Shown here piece by piece: positions 45,909 through 55,940 of a stretch of 64,000 nt of DNA (position 1 is the stretch's first letter; each line of letters begins with the position of its first letter). Source of the stretch: Flavobacteriales bacterium. GTDB lineage: Bacteria; Bacteroidota; Bacteroidia; Flavobacteriales_D; Sanyastnellaceae. The stretch is from NCBI GenBank assembly GCA_018402085.1, contig JAGYJM010000002.1, forward strand, positions 2,433,501 to 2,497,500. Direction: 5' to 3'. Made by a program: the position numbers and the translations under genes. The notes beneath the pieces are model-generated. The model ran no database searches, was not told where the DNA came from, and was given only the letters and a program-made list of their open reading frames with translations.

Positions 45909-48536
45909 TCACCCCATCGCCTGCAGCTTCTCTTCGAGCGAAGCAATCTTCGACTCAGCGTCAGCCTGTTTCTTACGCTCTGCGTCTACGACTTGATCAG
46001 GAGCATTGTTCACGAAGCGCTCGTTTGAAAGCTTCTTCATTACAGAATTGAGGAAGCCCTTCTGGTACTCGAGTTCTTTCTGGAGCTTGTCGCGCTCTGC
46101 CTCAAGGTCTACAGTGTCGCCAAATGGAATGTAACACTCGTTGGTGCCTACCATAAACGAGAAGGCGTGTTCAACTTTCTCATCTACATAGGTGATGGCG
46201 CTAATGTTGCAGAGGTGCTGGATCACGGCATCAAAGTTGTCATTAAACGACTCGTTCTTCTTGATGCTGAGCTCTATCGCATTCTTGTTCGGAATCTGCT
46301 TGTCTACCCGGATGTTACGTACACCGGTCACAACCTCCTGAACCTGCTCAAAATCTTTCAGTAACTGCGCATTGCCTGGTCCTGCCTCAGGCCATGGGGC
46401 CAGCACCAGTGCATCTAGCGGACCTTTGCGTTCACCCAGGTGGTGCCACAGCTCTTCGCTGATGAATGGCATGAACGGGTGCAGCAACTTCAATACAGTT
46501 TCAAAGTAGCCAACAGTGGACTGCTTCGTCGCTGAATCAATTGGTGAGCCGTAGGTCGGCTTCACCATTTCAAGGTACCACGAGCAGAAGTCATCCCAGA
46601 TCAACTTGTAGGTCGACATCAGCGCATCTGAGATTTTGAAACGATCGTAGTAGTCGTTGATTTCGGTGATAGCTTGATCAAGACGAGCTTCCATCCATTC
46701 AATGGCGCGTCTGGCTGATTCAGGCTGCTCGGTATCTGCGACATCCCAGCCATTCACGAGACGGAAAGCATTCCAAATCTTGTTTGAGAAGTTTCGTCCC
46801 TGCTCACACAGCTTAGGATCAAACGGCAAGTCGTTTCCTGCCGGAGAGGTCAGCAACATCCCAACACGCACCCCATCTGCACCATAGTCTTTCATCAAGT
46901 CAATCGGATCGGGTGAATTGCCGAGTGACTTACTCATCTTACGTCCGAGTTTATCGCGAACGATGCCCGTGTAGTACACGTTTCTGAACGGCAGTTCGTC
47001 GCGGTACTCATAGCCTGCAATAATCATCCGCGCCACCCAGAAGAACATGATCTCCGGTGCGGTTACGAGGTCATTCGTTGGATAGTAGTAGTCTACTTCT
47101 TCGTCGGTGTAGAAGCCGTCAAACACAGAAATCGGCCAGAGCCATGATGAGAACCACGTATCCATCACGTCTTCATCCTGCCGGAGGTTCTCGGCACTCA
47201 GGTCATTACCACTCTTCGTACGGGCCTTCTCCAATGCTTCTTCAGCTGTTTTCGCAACCACGAAGTCATCGTCACCCTCACCAAAGTACCAGGCCGGAAT
47301 GCGATGTCCCCACCACAACTGACGCGAAATGCACCAGTCTTTGATGTTTTCCATCCAGTTGCGGTAGCTGTTCTTGAACTTTGGCGGGTGAAACTGAATA
47401 TCATCGTTCATGACATGATCAAGTGCCGGCTTCGACAGCTCTTTCATATCAACGAACCACTGCAGCGAAAGGCGCGGCTCAATCACTACATCGGTGCGTT
47501 CTGAATAGCCCACTTTGTTGGTATAAGGCTCAGCTTTGACAAGTTGTCCGGCTACGTCGAGATCTTCGGCAATTTTCTTCCGTACCTCGAAGCGATCCAT
47601 GCCCACGTAGAGCTGTGCCTCTTCACTCATGGTACCATCATTGTTCATCACATCGATGGTCTCGAGGTTGTGTTTCTCGCCGAGGTCGTAGTCGTTCGGG
47701 TCGTGTGCCGGAGTCACTTTAAGGCAACCGGTACCGAACTCCATATCTACGTAATCATCGAGGATGATCGGAATCTCTCGGTTCACCAATGGCACGATTG
47801 CTTTCTTACCATGTAGATGCGTGTAACGCTCATCCTCAGGATGAATGCAGATGGCGGTGTCACCAAGAATGGTTTCCGGACGTGTTGTGGCGATGGTCAA
47901 CCATTCATTCTCACTGCCGGCTACCCGGTAACGTACATGATAGAGCTTGCTGTCTACCTCCTTGTAAATCACTTCTTCGTCACTCAAGGCGGTAAGCGCT
48001 GCAGGATCCCAGTTGATCATGCGCGTTCCGCGGTAGATCTTTCCTTTCTCAAAAAGGTCGATAAAGGTATCGATCACGCTTTCGTAGTACTTCTCATCCA
48101 TCGTGAAGCGCGTGCGGTCCCAGTCGCAGCTCGCCCCCAGCTTCTTCAACTGCTCGAGGATAATACCCCCGTGTTTGTGGGTCCACTCCCAAGCGTGCTC
48201 CATGAACGCTTCGCGCGAGAGGTCTGACTTCTTGATACCTTCTTCACGCAGTTTGCGCACCACTTTTGCTTCAGTGGCGATTGATGCATGGTCTGTTCCG
48301 GGTACCCAACAGGCGTTGTATCCGCGCATTCTTGCGCGCCGAATCAACACATCCTGAATGGTATTGTTGAGCATATGGCCCATGTGCAAGACCCCAGTGA
48401 CATTGGGCGGCGGAATCACAATAGTGTAAGGCTCGCGCTCATCAGGCACAGACTTGAATAGCTCATGCTCGAGCCAGTAGCTGTACCATTTATCTTCGGT
48501 TTTACTCGGGTCGTATTTCGCAGGGACGTCTTGCAT
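45909..48536 (-). CDS. valS: valine--tRNA ligase
   Basis: 875 aa, class I aminoacyl-tRNA synthetase. HIGH motif [13 protein letters not shown] (~35-47), KMSKS motif [25 protein letters not shown] and [13 protein letters not shown] (editing domain), and a C-terminal coiled-coil arm ([38 protein letters not shown]). It charges tRNA-Val. ATG 48536 ([18 protein letters not shown]) begins the conserved part; ATG 48560, preceded by a GACATTTG box, is an alternative 8 residues earlier. Confidence 0.97.
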   Translation of the reverse strand: MQDVPAKYDPSKTEDKWYSYWLEHELFKSVPDEREPYTIVIPPPNVTGVLHMGHMLNNTIQDVLIRRARMRGYNACWVPGTDHASIATEAKVVRKLREEGIKKSDLSREAFMEHAWEWTHKHGGIILEQLKKLGASCDWDRTRFTMDEKYYESVIDTFIDLFEKGKIYRGTRMINWDPAALTALSDEEVIYKEVDSKLYHVRYRVAGSENEWLTIATTRPETILGDTAICIHPEDERYTHLHGKKAIVPLVNREIPIILDDYVDMEFGTGCLKVTPAHDPNDYDLGEKHNLETIDVMNNDGTMSEEAQLYVGMDRFEVRKKIAEDLDVAGQLVKAEPYTNKVGYSERTDVVIEPRLSLQWFVDMKELSKPALDHVMNDDIQFHPPKFKNSYRNWMENIKDWCISRQLWWGHRIPAWYFGEGDDDFVVAKTAEEALEKARTKSGNDLSAENLRQDEDVMDTWFSSWLWPISVFDGFYTDEEVDYYYPTNDLVTAPEIMFFWVARMIIAGYEYRDELPFRNVYYTGIVRDKLGRKMSKSLGNSPDPIDLMKDYGADGVRVGMLLTSPAGNDLPFDPKLCEQGRNFSNKIWNAFRLVNGWDVADTEQPESARRAIEWMEARLDQAITEINDYYDRFKISDALMSTYKLIWDDFCSWYLEMVKPTYGSPIDSATKQSTVGYFETVLKLLHPFMPFISEELWHHLGERKGPLDALVLAPWPEAGPGNAQLLKDFEQVQEVVTGVRNIRVDKQIPNKNAIELSIKKNESFNDNFDAVIQHLCNISAITYVDEKVEHAFSFMVGTNECYIPFGDTVDLEAERDKLQKELEYQKGFLNSVMKKLSNERFVNNAPDQVVDAERKKQADAESKIASLEEKLQAMG

Positions 48537-48600
48537 CGTTACGGACTTTAGAAAAGGCATTGGAATTAACGAGGGCAAATGTCGGAAATCTCGGGGAAGG

Positions 48601-49172
48601 TCGAATAGTCTAATGGTCTTATGGACTCATAGACGCATGGACGCATGGACAAGGGAGGTAGGGAAATTGGGCGAGTATGTAAATCAGCGCATACTTGGGC
48701 TGCTTGTTCTGCTTCAGGCGCCCCAGTGTGGCGGCGGCTATTGCCGCCGGTCTGGTGCAGCGAAGCGCGGCACGGTCGATTAGCGGCTATTGCCGCCGGT
48801 CTGGTGCAGCGAAGCGCGGCACGGTCGATTAGCGGCTATTGCCGCCGGTTTGAAGAAGCGAAGCGCATCGACTTATCGCCCCATGGACTCATAGACCATT
48901 CGCAAAGCTAGAAAACCGGGTTCATGGGAATTAGGGAAAAAGCGAGGTGGTGAGGTTGGGAAACCGGGAAACCGGGAAACTGAATTTCGCCGATCGTCCG
49001 AAAAACCGCAATTTTCAATTTTCAATTCCCCCATTCCCCCGACTCCAGACTCCAGTCCCCCGGCCCCAGACACCCGTTAATGTTTTGTTAAAGACCGAAC
49101 CATACCGAAAAAATGACGTTAGATTTGAGCAGAATAATACGAAAACCGAAACATTACAATTTTTCAATCGCT
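48601..49172. repeat. intergenic region with tandem REP-like units and other repeats
   Basis: 48606-48652 and 48867-48899 carry the GGACTCATAGACGCATGG-type degenerate repeat. 48685-48866 has an inverted copy of the REP-like pair followed by a 49-bp unit (containing GGCGGCTATTGCCGCCGG) present twice in full and once in part. 48955-49030 is a GGGAAACCGGGAAACC and TTTTCAATT repeat text also seen at 61330-61400. Then a promoter-like box for the DUF1573 gene. No coding content supported. Confidence 0.8.
49120..49127 (+). promoter_or_regulatory. -7 promoter box of DUF1573 pair
   Basis: TAGATTTG fits TAnnTTTG; the start codon follows at 49173 after a 45-base leader. Confidence 0.55.
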
Positions 49173-49616
49173 ATGAAAAACGTGCTTTACACCCTTTTCT
49201 TCATGCTTGCAGTTGGCTTCACGGCTACAGCGCAGGAAGTAACCAACGGTCCTGTCATTTCAATTGACAAAGAAGTTCACGATTACGGAACCATCCAGAA
49301 AGGAGGCGACGGAACGTGCGAGTTCACTGTTACCAATACTGGTACCGCTCCCCTGACCATCACGCGATGCAAAGGGTCTTGTGGCTGTACGGTGCCTAAA
49401 TGTGAAAAAGCTCCAATCAAACCGGGTGACAGCTCTGTGATCAGCGTGAAGTATGACACCAAGCGCGTGGGTCCGATCAACAAGTCGGTAACCATTACAT
49501 CTAATGCGGTAAACGAACCTACGAAGGTTGTTCGCATCAAAGGAAAAGTGGAGAACACTGAAGCTGGTGGTGCCCCTGTGAAGCAGTCAGCGACCGGTGC
49601 CCCAACCAACCAATAA
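49173..49616 (+). CDS. DUF1573 family exported protein
   Basis: 147 aa. Signal peptide (MKNVLYTLFFMLAVGFTATAQ), then the DUF1573 Ig-like fold: HDYGTIQKGGDGTCEFTVTN, TGTAPLTITRCKGSCGCTVP, and an end strand VVRIKGKVEN, with a Ser/Thr/Ala-rich C-terminal tail (~130-147). The three Cys around SCGC are usual in the family. Such proteins are periplasmic or surface-exposed and of unknown role. Start at MKNVL; a longer frame from 49113 has no signal. Confidence 0.88.
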   Translation: MKNVLYTLFFMLAVGFTATAQEVTNGPVISIDKEVHDYGTIQKGGDGTCEFTVTNTGTAPLTITRCKGSCGCTVPKCEKAPIKPGDSSVISVKYDTKRVGPINKSVTITSNAVNEPTKVVRIKGKVENTEAGGAPVKQSATGAPTNQ

Positions 49617-49623
49617 AATTCAC

Positions 49624-49998
49624 ATGTTCAGGTTTTGCCTGATCATGATTGCATTGAATTGCTCCGCCGTTGTCTTCGGACAGCGAGCGGAGCTTTCTAT
49701 TCATGACCCTGTGGCCAAATTCAAGCCCGTGCAGGCCGGAGAGCAATTAGAGCATCTTTTCATTTACACCAATACCGGCGACGCCCCTCTGATTATCAGT
49801 CATTATGAGGTCGCTTGCACCTGTACGAAGGCATACTTTCCTAAGAGTCCTCTTGCTCCGGGATCAGCCGATACCCTGCGGGTCACCTTCGACACCCAGG
49901 GCAAGATGGGTTGGCAATACCGAAAAGTACGGTTCTTCACGAACGCTTCAGATGCCCCCCAAGAGGTTGAACTCCGGGTGAAAGTGAAAACGAACTAA
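49624..49998 (+). CDS. DUF1573-like exported protein
   Basis: 124 aa. Signal peptide (MFRFCLIMIALNCSAVVFGQ), followed by the shorter DUF1573-type fold (FIYTNTGDAPLIISHYEVAC, TCTK, LAPGSADTLRVTFDTQGKMG). It follows the first DUF1573 gene by 7 bp, so they form a pair, perhaps from duplication. Role unknown. Confidence 0.82.
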   Translation: MFRFCLIMIALNCSAVVFGQRAELSIHDPVAKFKPVQAGEQLEHLFIYTNTGDAPLIISHYEVACTCTKAYFPKSPLAPGSADTLRVTFDTQGKMGWQYRKVRFFTNASDAPQEVELRVKVKTN

Positions 49999-50072
49999 GT
50001 AGCAGACACCCCAACTAACTGTATACACGGTCTTTGTGTCGATTTTTTGTGTCGCTTTTCACTAAACTGCAG

Positions 50073-50080
50073 TATCTTTT
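50073..50080 (+). promoter_or_regulatory. -7 promoter box of bioD-like gene
   Basis: TATCTTTT, 18 bases before ATG 50099, one mismatch to TAnnTTTG. Confidence 0.5.
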
Positions 50081-50098
50081 CGCACCCAGATTTAACCT

Positions 50099-50782
50099 AT
50101 GGAGTATTTTGTGATCGACAGCAATGCAAAAGCGGGAAAAACCCTGATCTCCGCATTGCTCTGTCAAGCGTTGCAGGCAGACTACTGGAAACCCTTTCAC
50201 CAGGAGCACGACATGCACGATGAAGCTCAGATCAAAGCACTCATTGCACCAGAACTCACTGTGCACCCGTCGCTTTCGGATCAAAGTACTTCATCCTGGA
50301 GTGATCATGCCCTACGGCCATCTTCATTGCAACTTCCCGAGGCCCTTCGGCCGCTCATCATCGAAGGAAGCGGTGGGCTGCTTTCTCCGATTTCCGCATT
50401 CCATACGAATGCGGACATGCTACAGGTGTGGGATATTCCTGTAATCTTGGTGAGCAAAGCATCTCAGGGTGTTTTGAATGAAACACTTCTCACTGTAGAA
50501 GTACTTCGTCAAAGGGGCATTCCACTTGCTGGTATTGTATTGAACGGCAACGTCACCTCTGCCGAGCAGGCATTCTTGATCAATCAGACAGGATCGGTGA
50601 TTCTCGGCAGTTTTCAAGAAGAGCCACACATTGACCGCAAGAGGGTTCAGGAGTTAGCGTCCTCATGGTGTCAGACGCTCGAAGAAAAACTCGAAGAGAG
50701 CTACCCTGTCAATGCTGAAATAGAGCAGAAGGTGCGCTGGTATTATTCCAAAAAAGAAAGCCGCCCGAAGGCGGCTCTCTAA
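50099..50782 (+). CDS. bioD: dethiobiotin synthase-like protein
   Basis: 227 aa, SIMIBI-class P-loop protein. The nucleotide loop reads SNAKAGKTLIS instead of the usual GTDTxVGKT, keeping the Lys-Thr. IEGSGGLLSPIS matches the VEGAGGLxxP motif of BioD, and VILVSKASQGVLNETLLTVE and GIVLNGN the later motifs. BioD closes the ureido ring of biotin. The divergent loop is a caution, but the other motifs agree. The last 8 codons lie inside a terminator hairpin used by the convergent gene. Confidence 0.8.
   Translation: MEYFVIDSNAKAGKTLISALLCQALQADYWKPFHQEHDMHDEAQIKALIAPELTVHPSLSDQSTSSWSDHALRPSSLQLPEALRPLIIEGSGGLLSPISAFHTNADMLQVWDIPVILVSKASQGVLNETLLTVEVLRQRGIPLAGIVLNGNVTSAEQAFLINQTGSVILGSFQEEPHIDRKRVQELASSWCQTLEEKLEESYPVNAEIEQKVRWYYSKKESRPKAAL
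50759..50776 (-). terminator. rho-independent terminator of the T9SS esterase-like gene
   Basis: AGCCGCC CGAA GGCGGCT; on the minus strand it is followed by TTCTTTTTTGG, the T-run of a terminator. It lies within the bioD-like reading frame, so the two convergent genes share this DNA. Confidence 0.75.
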
Positions 50783-50801
50783 TAAATTCTCCTAATCCGA
50801 A

Positions 50802-52802
50802 TTACTTACGGATAAGGCGCTGAGTAGCGATACCTGCGTCAGTTGTCACCTGAATAAGGTAAACACCGCTCTTCCATTCTGAAACATTCAGGATGGTTTG
50901 TACTGTCTGCGGAGCAAAGCTTTCTACCACCTTACCCGTCACGTCATACGCCTCAATTGCGATGATTTGCTGATCTGCATTGATGGTTACGATGTTATCA
51001 GAAGGGTTCGGGAAGAGTTGCATTCCGATGCTATTTACTTCACTCACACCAACGACCGTATTGGTTACCTCAAGGCAGAAGTCACCTGTTGCAGGCCCTT
51101 CGTCAAACGCCGTGTAATCATACCCGTCAACGAGGATGAAGTACTCTACACCATCTTCGGTTTCGAGGGTAACTGAAGAGAAATAATCGCCTCCTTCAAA
51201 GTCGATATCTTCGTTACATGCTACCGGGGCGAGTGCTGAGCAGCTGCCTGAGTAAATTGCGATCTGGGTGTCTTCCTGAAAGAAGTCAGCCGTGTCATCA
51301 CAATTGCTCGTGGCGATGTTGTAAGTTTCACCGTCACCTGTGAAGCTAAACCAAACCGTATTGTTCAGAAGTGGCGCCTCGTTATTGTTGTCTTCGAAGC
51401 AATCGTAGCCGAGGTCAATATCCATTTCAGCAGTAGCATCCACATTGGTGTAAGGACCACCTGAATTAGTTACGTCTTGTGAACCACCGAAGAGGTCATT
51501 GATGTCTTCAGAGAAGTTGCAATCATCGTTTTCTGGTCCGCCACCCATAGCGCAAGGGTTGTTCGGCAGGTTCAGCGCACATGCAAGACGCGGCGCCGTG
51601 TAGAACTGGATGGTATCGATGAAGGTGCGACCCTTTTCTGCCGACATATCAGGATTTGTCAAAAGACCAGCCAAATGGTTGGGGTTGGTCTCAGAATCCC
51701 ACCACTCCCATGGAGCAGAGTCAGCCTCTTGTCCTTCCGGACGAATCAGCGGGTAGAGTCCGTCGAAACCATCGTTGATTGCGTCAGCAGCGACGGTGTA
51801 AGGATCCTGGAGGTTGGTGTTCGAGAAGACGTCATTATTGCCAAAGTCAGCGCAGGCTTCTTGAACGAGGTATGCACCTTGTACTTCAACCACCGGAAGG
51901 TTTACACCCGGAACGATCAGTACGTTTGACTCATAAGGAGCGAACGGATCCGTTGGTGTCTGGAAGCTGATGAACGGGCCATCGCCGGCATCGAGCCATG
52001 AGATGTCACCCAGGGCACCACCCATATTCACGCATGCCTGGAAGTCGCTGTTATAGCCCACATGGTTTGGGTAGCAGAGGGTATCCTGATCGAGGGGGTT
52101 GACACCAACTGTAGTGCCGTCTACGTCGCCGTTGATTTGTTCGATAACCATAGGGATTGGGTTACCTTCAGCATCCTCAGTGGTAAACTTAGGCAGGAGG
52201 ACATCTGAATACTCATCGATCGTTGCTGTTGCAAGCGAGATGTACCCGCCGGTTCCCTGGCCCCAGACAACAAATTTGTCAGGATCAATACCCCATGGGT
52301 TGCCGTTCTCTTCGACTTCCATGCGGAAGAACCGAGCCGCGGTGCGCGAATCCTGAACGCCACGGTAAGCCGCATTGATCAGGGTGAACACACGCTCATC
52401 CTGCGTTTCCGCCAGCGGGTTCCATCCAAGGCGGTAGTCGCAGCTTGCCACTACATAGCCCATACGAGCAAAGCGCGAGCAAATTTCAACAGCTGTTGAA
52501 TCGGTGCGGAGACCCGTGGGCGAGCCATTATCAGGGTGTGGAAGGAAGTTTCCGGTGTGGAAATAGAGAATCAATGGACGCTCTGTTTCAGTGTCTCCTT
52601 CAGGCTCATACACATCCATGCGAAGCTCCACAGGGATCGCTTCGTTAAAGATTGAATAAGCGAGAACCGAAGCGTTCACTCCATAGAGCACGTCTTCGGT
52701 GACGGTGACATCGTTAAAAACCTCTTCGAGGTAGCGTTGTGCGTTCACTTGCAGTGAAGCCACCAGAAGGAGGATTGTGGATAGGGTAATGATTCTTCTC
52801 AT
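50802..52802 (-). CDS. secreted carboxylesterase-like protein with T9SS tail
   Basis: 666 aa. Signal peptide (MRRIITLSTILLLVASLQVNAQ), then an alpha/beta-hydrolase-like domain (~30-400): RPLILYFHTGNFLP (oxyanion loop), YVVASCDYRLGW, GVQDSRTAARFFR, FVVWGQGTGGYISLA. At the nucleophile elbow the sequence is GQGTGG, so the usual Ser is Gly. A beta domain (~430-590, NTVWFSFTGDGETYNI, CNEDIDFEGGDYFSSV) and a type A T9SS tail (LFPNPSDNIVTINA) end the protein. It follows a TonB receptor gene by 34 bp on the same strand and could act in the same uptake system. Confidence 0.85.
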   Translation of the reverse strand: MRRIITLSTILLLVASLQVNAQRYLEEVFNDVTVTEDVLYGVNASVLAYSIFNEAIPVELRMDVYEPEGDTETERPLILYFHTGNFLPHPDNGSPTGLRTDSTAVEICSRFARMGYVVASCDYRLGWNPLAETQDERVFTLINAAYRGVQDSRTAARFFRMEVEENGNPWGIDPDKFVVWGQGTGGYISLATATIDEYSDVLLPKFTTEDAEGNPIPMVIEQINGDVDGTTVGVNPLDQDTLCYPNHVGYNSDFQACVNMGGALGDISWLDAGDGPFISFQTPTDPFAPYESNVLIVPGVNLPVVEVQGAYLVQEACADFGNNDVFSNTNLQDPYTVAADAINDGFDGLYPLIRPEGQEADSAPWEWWDSETNPNHLAGLLTNPDMSAEKGRTFIDTIQFYTAPRLACALNLPNNPCAMGGGPENDDCNFSEDINDLFGGSQDVTNSGGPYTNVDATAEMDIDLGYDCFEDNNNEAPLLNNTVWFSFTGDGETYNIATSNCDDTADFFQEDTQIAIYSGSCSALAPVACNEDIDFEGGDYFSSVTLETEDGVEYFILVDGYDYTAFDEGPATGDFCLEVTNTVVGVSEVNSIGMQLFPNPSDNIVTINADQQIIAIEAYDVTGKVVESFAPQTVQTILNVSEWKSGVYLIQVTTDAGIATQRLIRK

Positions 52803-52836
52803 AAGCTTTACGTATTTGTACTTTTATATGAAGTTA

Positions 52837-55641
52837 CTAATTCTTGCCTAATTCGTAGAGAATAGAGAAGTATGCCAATCTTCCCACTCTTGGTCCTCCA
52901 TAGGTCTGAAAGACCAAATTGTTGAGGAGGTTTGATGCCCCGATTTTAAAGGTCGTATTGATCGCATCCACATAATAGTTCGCCTGTGCGTCTACAAGGT
53001 CGTATGAAGGCACAAAACCTGTGAATTGTGGTGACCCTTCAAACAGGAAGCCCTGAATCCATTTGTAGTTTACGCCAAATCCCCATTTGTTGCCCCGTCC
53101 TAGCCTTGACTCGAGGTCACGTGCACTGATCGAGAGGTTGTACTTGTGCTCGGGGGTGTTGAAGGCCGGGATGATCGGATCATCGTCGTTGGTAGTTACC
53201 AGTTGGTTCCATGAGTAGTTTCCTGCAAGTACAAAGTTATTATTGAGGTAGTAGTTCAAACCGATGCTGAAACCTTGCGTCTGCACTTCGCTTCGCGAGT
53301 TGGCACTGTACCTGAACACCTGTATATCTGTAGGAAACCCACTTGGGCCGAATTCAGCATCGATTCCAATATTGAACCCAATGAAGTTCTGATAAATGCT
53401 GAAGTAGTAACCGGCATCTACATAGAGTTTGTCAAACAAGGTGGTGCGGTAGCCGATTTCGATGGTTCTAACCTGCTCCGGACGGATCGCGTCGATGTTG
53501 AAATAATCGAGGGTATCATTATTAAGTGTGTTTCTGAAATCGCTGAAGCTTTCGAGTGTGATAAGGCTGTCGGCACCTTGAAGGTTACCACTGAGGATCG
53601 CAGGGCCTACGTCAAGAAAGAGGTATTGATCAGCAAGCGTCGGGTTTCTAAGTGCCGAGCTGAATGAGATGCGCAGATAATCGTTTTCACGCGGCTTCAT
53701 TACAAAGCTCATTGCGGGCGACACGACCAGGTCAAAGTTTTCGTTTTTATCAAAACGAACCGTACCACTTACGATGTATTTGTCTTCCCTGAATTTTTGC
53801 TCGACTCCGAGATAGGCGCCCCACTCCTGGTTGGTGATGACCACTCCGGCAGTATCACTGAAGATGGTACCATCTGAGTTCGGACGATACATTCGATAGT
53901 TGGCTCCTATACGTATCTGATCGACGAAGGTGGGTTCAAAGATGTACTCTCCGTGCACATGTGTCAGAGCTGACCGATCGAAGAAGCGGGTACCACCTTC
54001 ACGTTCATTGTTTTTAGTAGTTACAAACTGGGTGAATAGCTGCACGAATTCAGGCGATCCTGGCTCGAGGAAACCCAGCTCGCCTATGCCCGGAATATTT
54101 CCGTTACCGTTGTTGGTCCAGTCTTCGACCTGCGAATGCCATGAAGCAAGCGAATCACTGTAGAAGGCCGTCCATGACTCGAGGCTATCAAAGTCGAAGG
54201 TAAAAAACGGGGGGGGATCAGGATTGGGCTCGAGTTGTGGGTAACCGAGCTCTTCGGTGATTGGGATAATGCTGTCACTCCAGTACTTCACGTACACCTG
54301 CGCCCACTCATTCGGGTCACGCACCTCTTCCAGCATGCGGAGTGCAGTGGCGTAAGGGTCGTACGAATTCCCGGCATCTTCTTCTGTTGTGTAAGCACGA
54401 ATGAAAAACTTTCCTTCTTTCCGGTATTCAAGGCGGTTCTGCCAGAAAACGATGTCACGCAGACTGAATCGGTTGTCGCCCTGGTAGACGGTAGTGCCCT
54501 TTCCGATGTTGAATGAGTAGATCAGCTCCGGACTGTCAAACTCTTTCTCAGGGTTGGTGCGAAGGTGCAGGGCGAGATTTGCCTTGAGGTTCTCCGTATT
54601 GTAGTCGACGAGGTCTGACTCACGGTAACCGGTTCTGAAGAAGGTACCCAAACCGGGGTAGTTCCACGGTGCTGAACTTGAGAAGTCCATAGCAGGATAG
54701 TACTCATCTCCATATATGTTTACTGCATCATATCGCCCGGGGTTATCTGCCCCCACTTCACTGGCGTCAACAGGATCGTAATTCTCAGCTTCCCAGTCAC
54801 GCGCCTGCATGTTATAGAAATTCAGTTTCCAGGCGAAGACGTCTTGCTCTTTCTTGTTCTTGACCACTTCCGCATAGCGAAAGGCCTGCTCGAACAAAGA
54901 CCGCTCACCCGCCTTGAATGAAACGGACAGCCCCGGAAACATAAAAGGGTTCTTCGTCTCCATGTTGATCACGCCATTGAAGGCACCCGGACCAAAAAAA
55001 GCTGAGCTCGCACCAGCTACTATTTCTACGCTTTTCACATCGAGGTCAGAGGCCCCCAGGAAATTACCCAGCGAGAAGTTAAGACCGGGAGATTGATTAT
55101 CTACGCCATCGATCAACTGGAGTGAACGAACAGGAGACGTAGAATTGAAACCACGGGTATTGATGACTTTGAACCCAAGCGAAGCAGAGGTCATATCGAC
55201 GCCCTTCATATTTCCAAGTCCTTCGTAGAAATTACCTGAAGGAGCCTCTTTGATAGCAATGGCGTCCATGGTTTCAACCGTCAAAGGAGCTTGCTTTTGC
55301 TTTTCAGAAATGCGTTCACCAACTACCTCGGCTTCTTCAAGCATAACCTGGTCGGCAGAGAGCAACACATCCACGCGTTTTGACGCGTCAGAAACAGTCA
55401 CCTCCTTTTGCTTATAGCCGATGAAACTGACCTGCAGGATGACCGGAAGTTTATCCACTTCAAGCTTGAACTCACCTTCAAAATCGGTTGTAACACCTTT
55501 TGTGCTGCCTTTTACAAGCACATTGGCACTAAAAACAGGTTCACCCGTCTCACCATCACGCACGCTTCCTCGCAGTGTCAATTGCCCCTGAGCCGCTGCT
55601 GACAGCAACAACAGGCCAAACAGAATGAGATTTCTCAGCAT
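52837..55641 (-). CDS. TonB-dependent receptor with carboxypeptidase-like N-domain
   Basis: 934 aa. Signal peptide (MLRNLILFGLLLLSAAAQG), carboxypeptidase-regulatory-like domain (~20-100, LRGSVRDGETGEPVFSANVL), plug with RGFNSTSPVRSLQLIDGVDN and FFGPGAFNGVINMETKNP (~150-230), then a barrel (~250-934) with C-terminal RLAYFSILYELGKN. It carries a nutrient across the outer membrane. The final residue is Asn, not Phe, which is unusual. The esterase-like T9SS gene follows directly, so a substrate released by it may be the ligand; identity unknown. Confidence 0.92.
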   Translation of the reverse strand: MLRNLILFGLLLLSAAAQGQLTLRGSVRDGETGEPVFSANVLVKGSTKGVTTDFEGEFKLEVDKLPVILQVSFIGYKQKEVTVSDASKRVDVLLSADQVMLEEAEVVGERISEKQKQAPLTVETMDAIAIKEAPSGNFYEGLGNMKGVDMTSASLGFKVINTRGFNSTSPVRSLQLIDGVDNQSPGLNFSLGNFLGASDLDVKSVEIVAGASSAFFGPGAFNGVINMETKNPFMFPGLSVSFKAGERSLFEQAFRYAEVVKNKKEQDVFAWKLNFYNMQARDWEAENYDPVDASEVGADNPGRYDAVNIYGDEYYPAMDFSSSAPWNYPGLGTFFRTGYRESDLVDYNTENLKANLALHLRTNPEKEFDSPELIYSFNIGKGTTVYQGDNRFSLRDIVFWQNRLEYRKEGKFFIRAYTTEEDAGNSYDPYATALRMLEEVRDPNEWAQVYVKYWSDSIIPITEELGYPQLEPNPDPPPFFTFDFDSLESWTAFYSDSLASWHSQVEDWTNNGNGNIPGIGELGFLEPGSPEFVQLFTQFVTTKNNEREGGTRFFDRSALTHVHGEYIFEPTFVDQIRIGANYRMYRPNSDGTIFSDTAGVVITNQEWGAYLGVEQKFREDKYIVSGTVRFDKNENFDLVVSPAMSFVMKPRENDYLRISFSSALRNPTLADQYLFLDVGPAILSGNLQGADSLITLESFSDFRNTLNNDTLDYFNIDAIRPEQVRTIEIGYRTTLFDKLYVDAGYYFSIYQNFIGFNIGIDAEFGPSGFPTDIQVFRYSANSRSEVQTQGFSIGLNYYLNNNFVLAGNYSWNQLVTTNDDDPIIPAFNTPEHKYNLSISARDLESRLGRGNKWGFGVNYKWIQGFLFEGSPQFTGFVPSYDLVDAQANYYVDAINTTFKIGASNLLNNLVFQTYGGPRVGRLAYFSILYELGKN

Positions 55642-55733
55642 AAAGATCGTCGATCGCCAGTGCCAAATTACGGATATGGACTATTCAGAATACGCTCCGG
55701 CAACAAAAAATTCACATCTACTTGGTGATAGCC

Positions 55734-55940
55734 TTACCTGATGCGCACTTGTTGACCATCAAATTGAACCACGTCCCCTTTCACCAGCTTCCGTCGCTTT
55801 CGCGACTCAAGCTCACCATTTACAGTAACGAGTCCGTCTTCAACTACGAGCTTCGCAATGCCGCCACTGGGCACCCAAGTGAGTGCCTTCAGCAGGCGAA
55901 TCAACTCGATATAGTCGCTTTTGAGTTCAAATTCCTGCAT
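55734..55940 (-). CDS. S4 domain RNA-binding protein (YbcJ-like)
   Basis: 68 aa. Nearly all S4 fold: IELIRLLKALTWVPSGGIAK, VVEDGLVTVNGELESRKRRK, KGDVVQFDGQQVRIR. Small stand-alone S4 proteins bind RNA, mostly rRNA. Its ATG shares a base with the stop of the E1 dehydrogenase gene (TGATG), so it is co-translated with it. Confidence 0.88.
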   Translation of the reverse strand: MQEFELKSDYIELIRLLKALTWVPSGGIAKLVVEDGLVTVNGELESRKRRKLVKGDVVQFDGQQVRIR

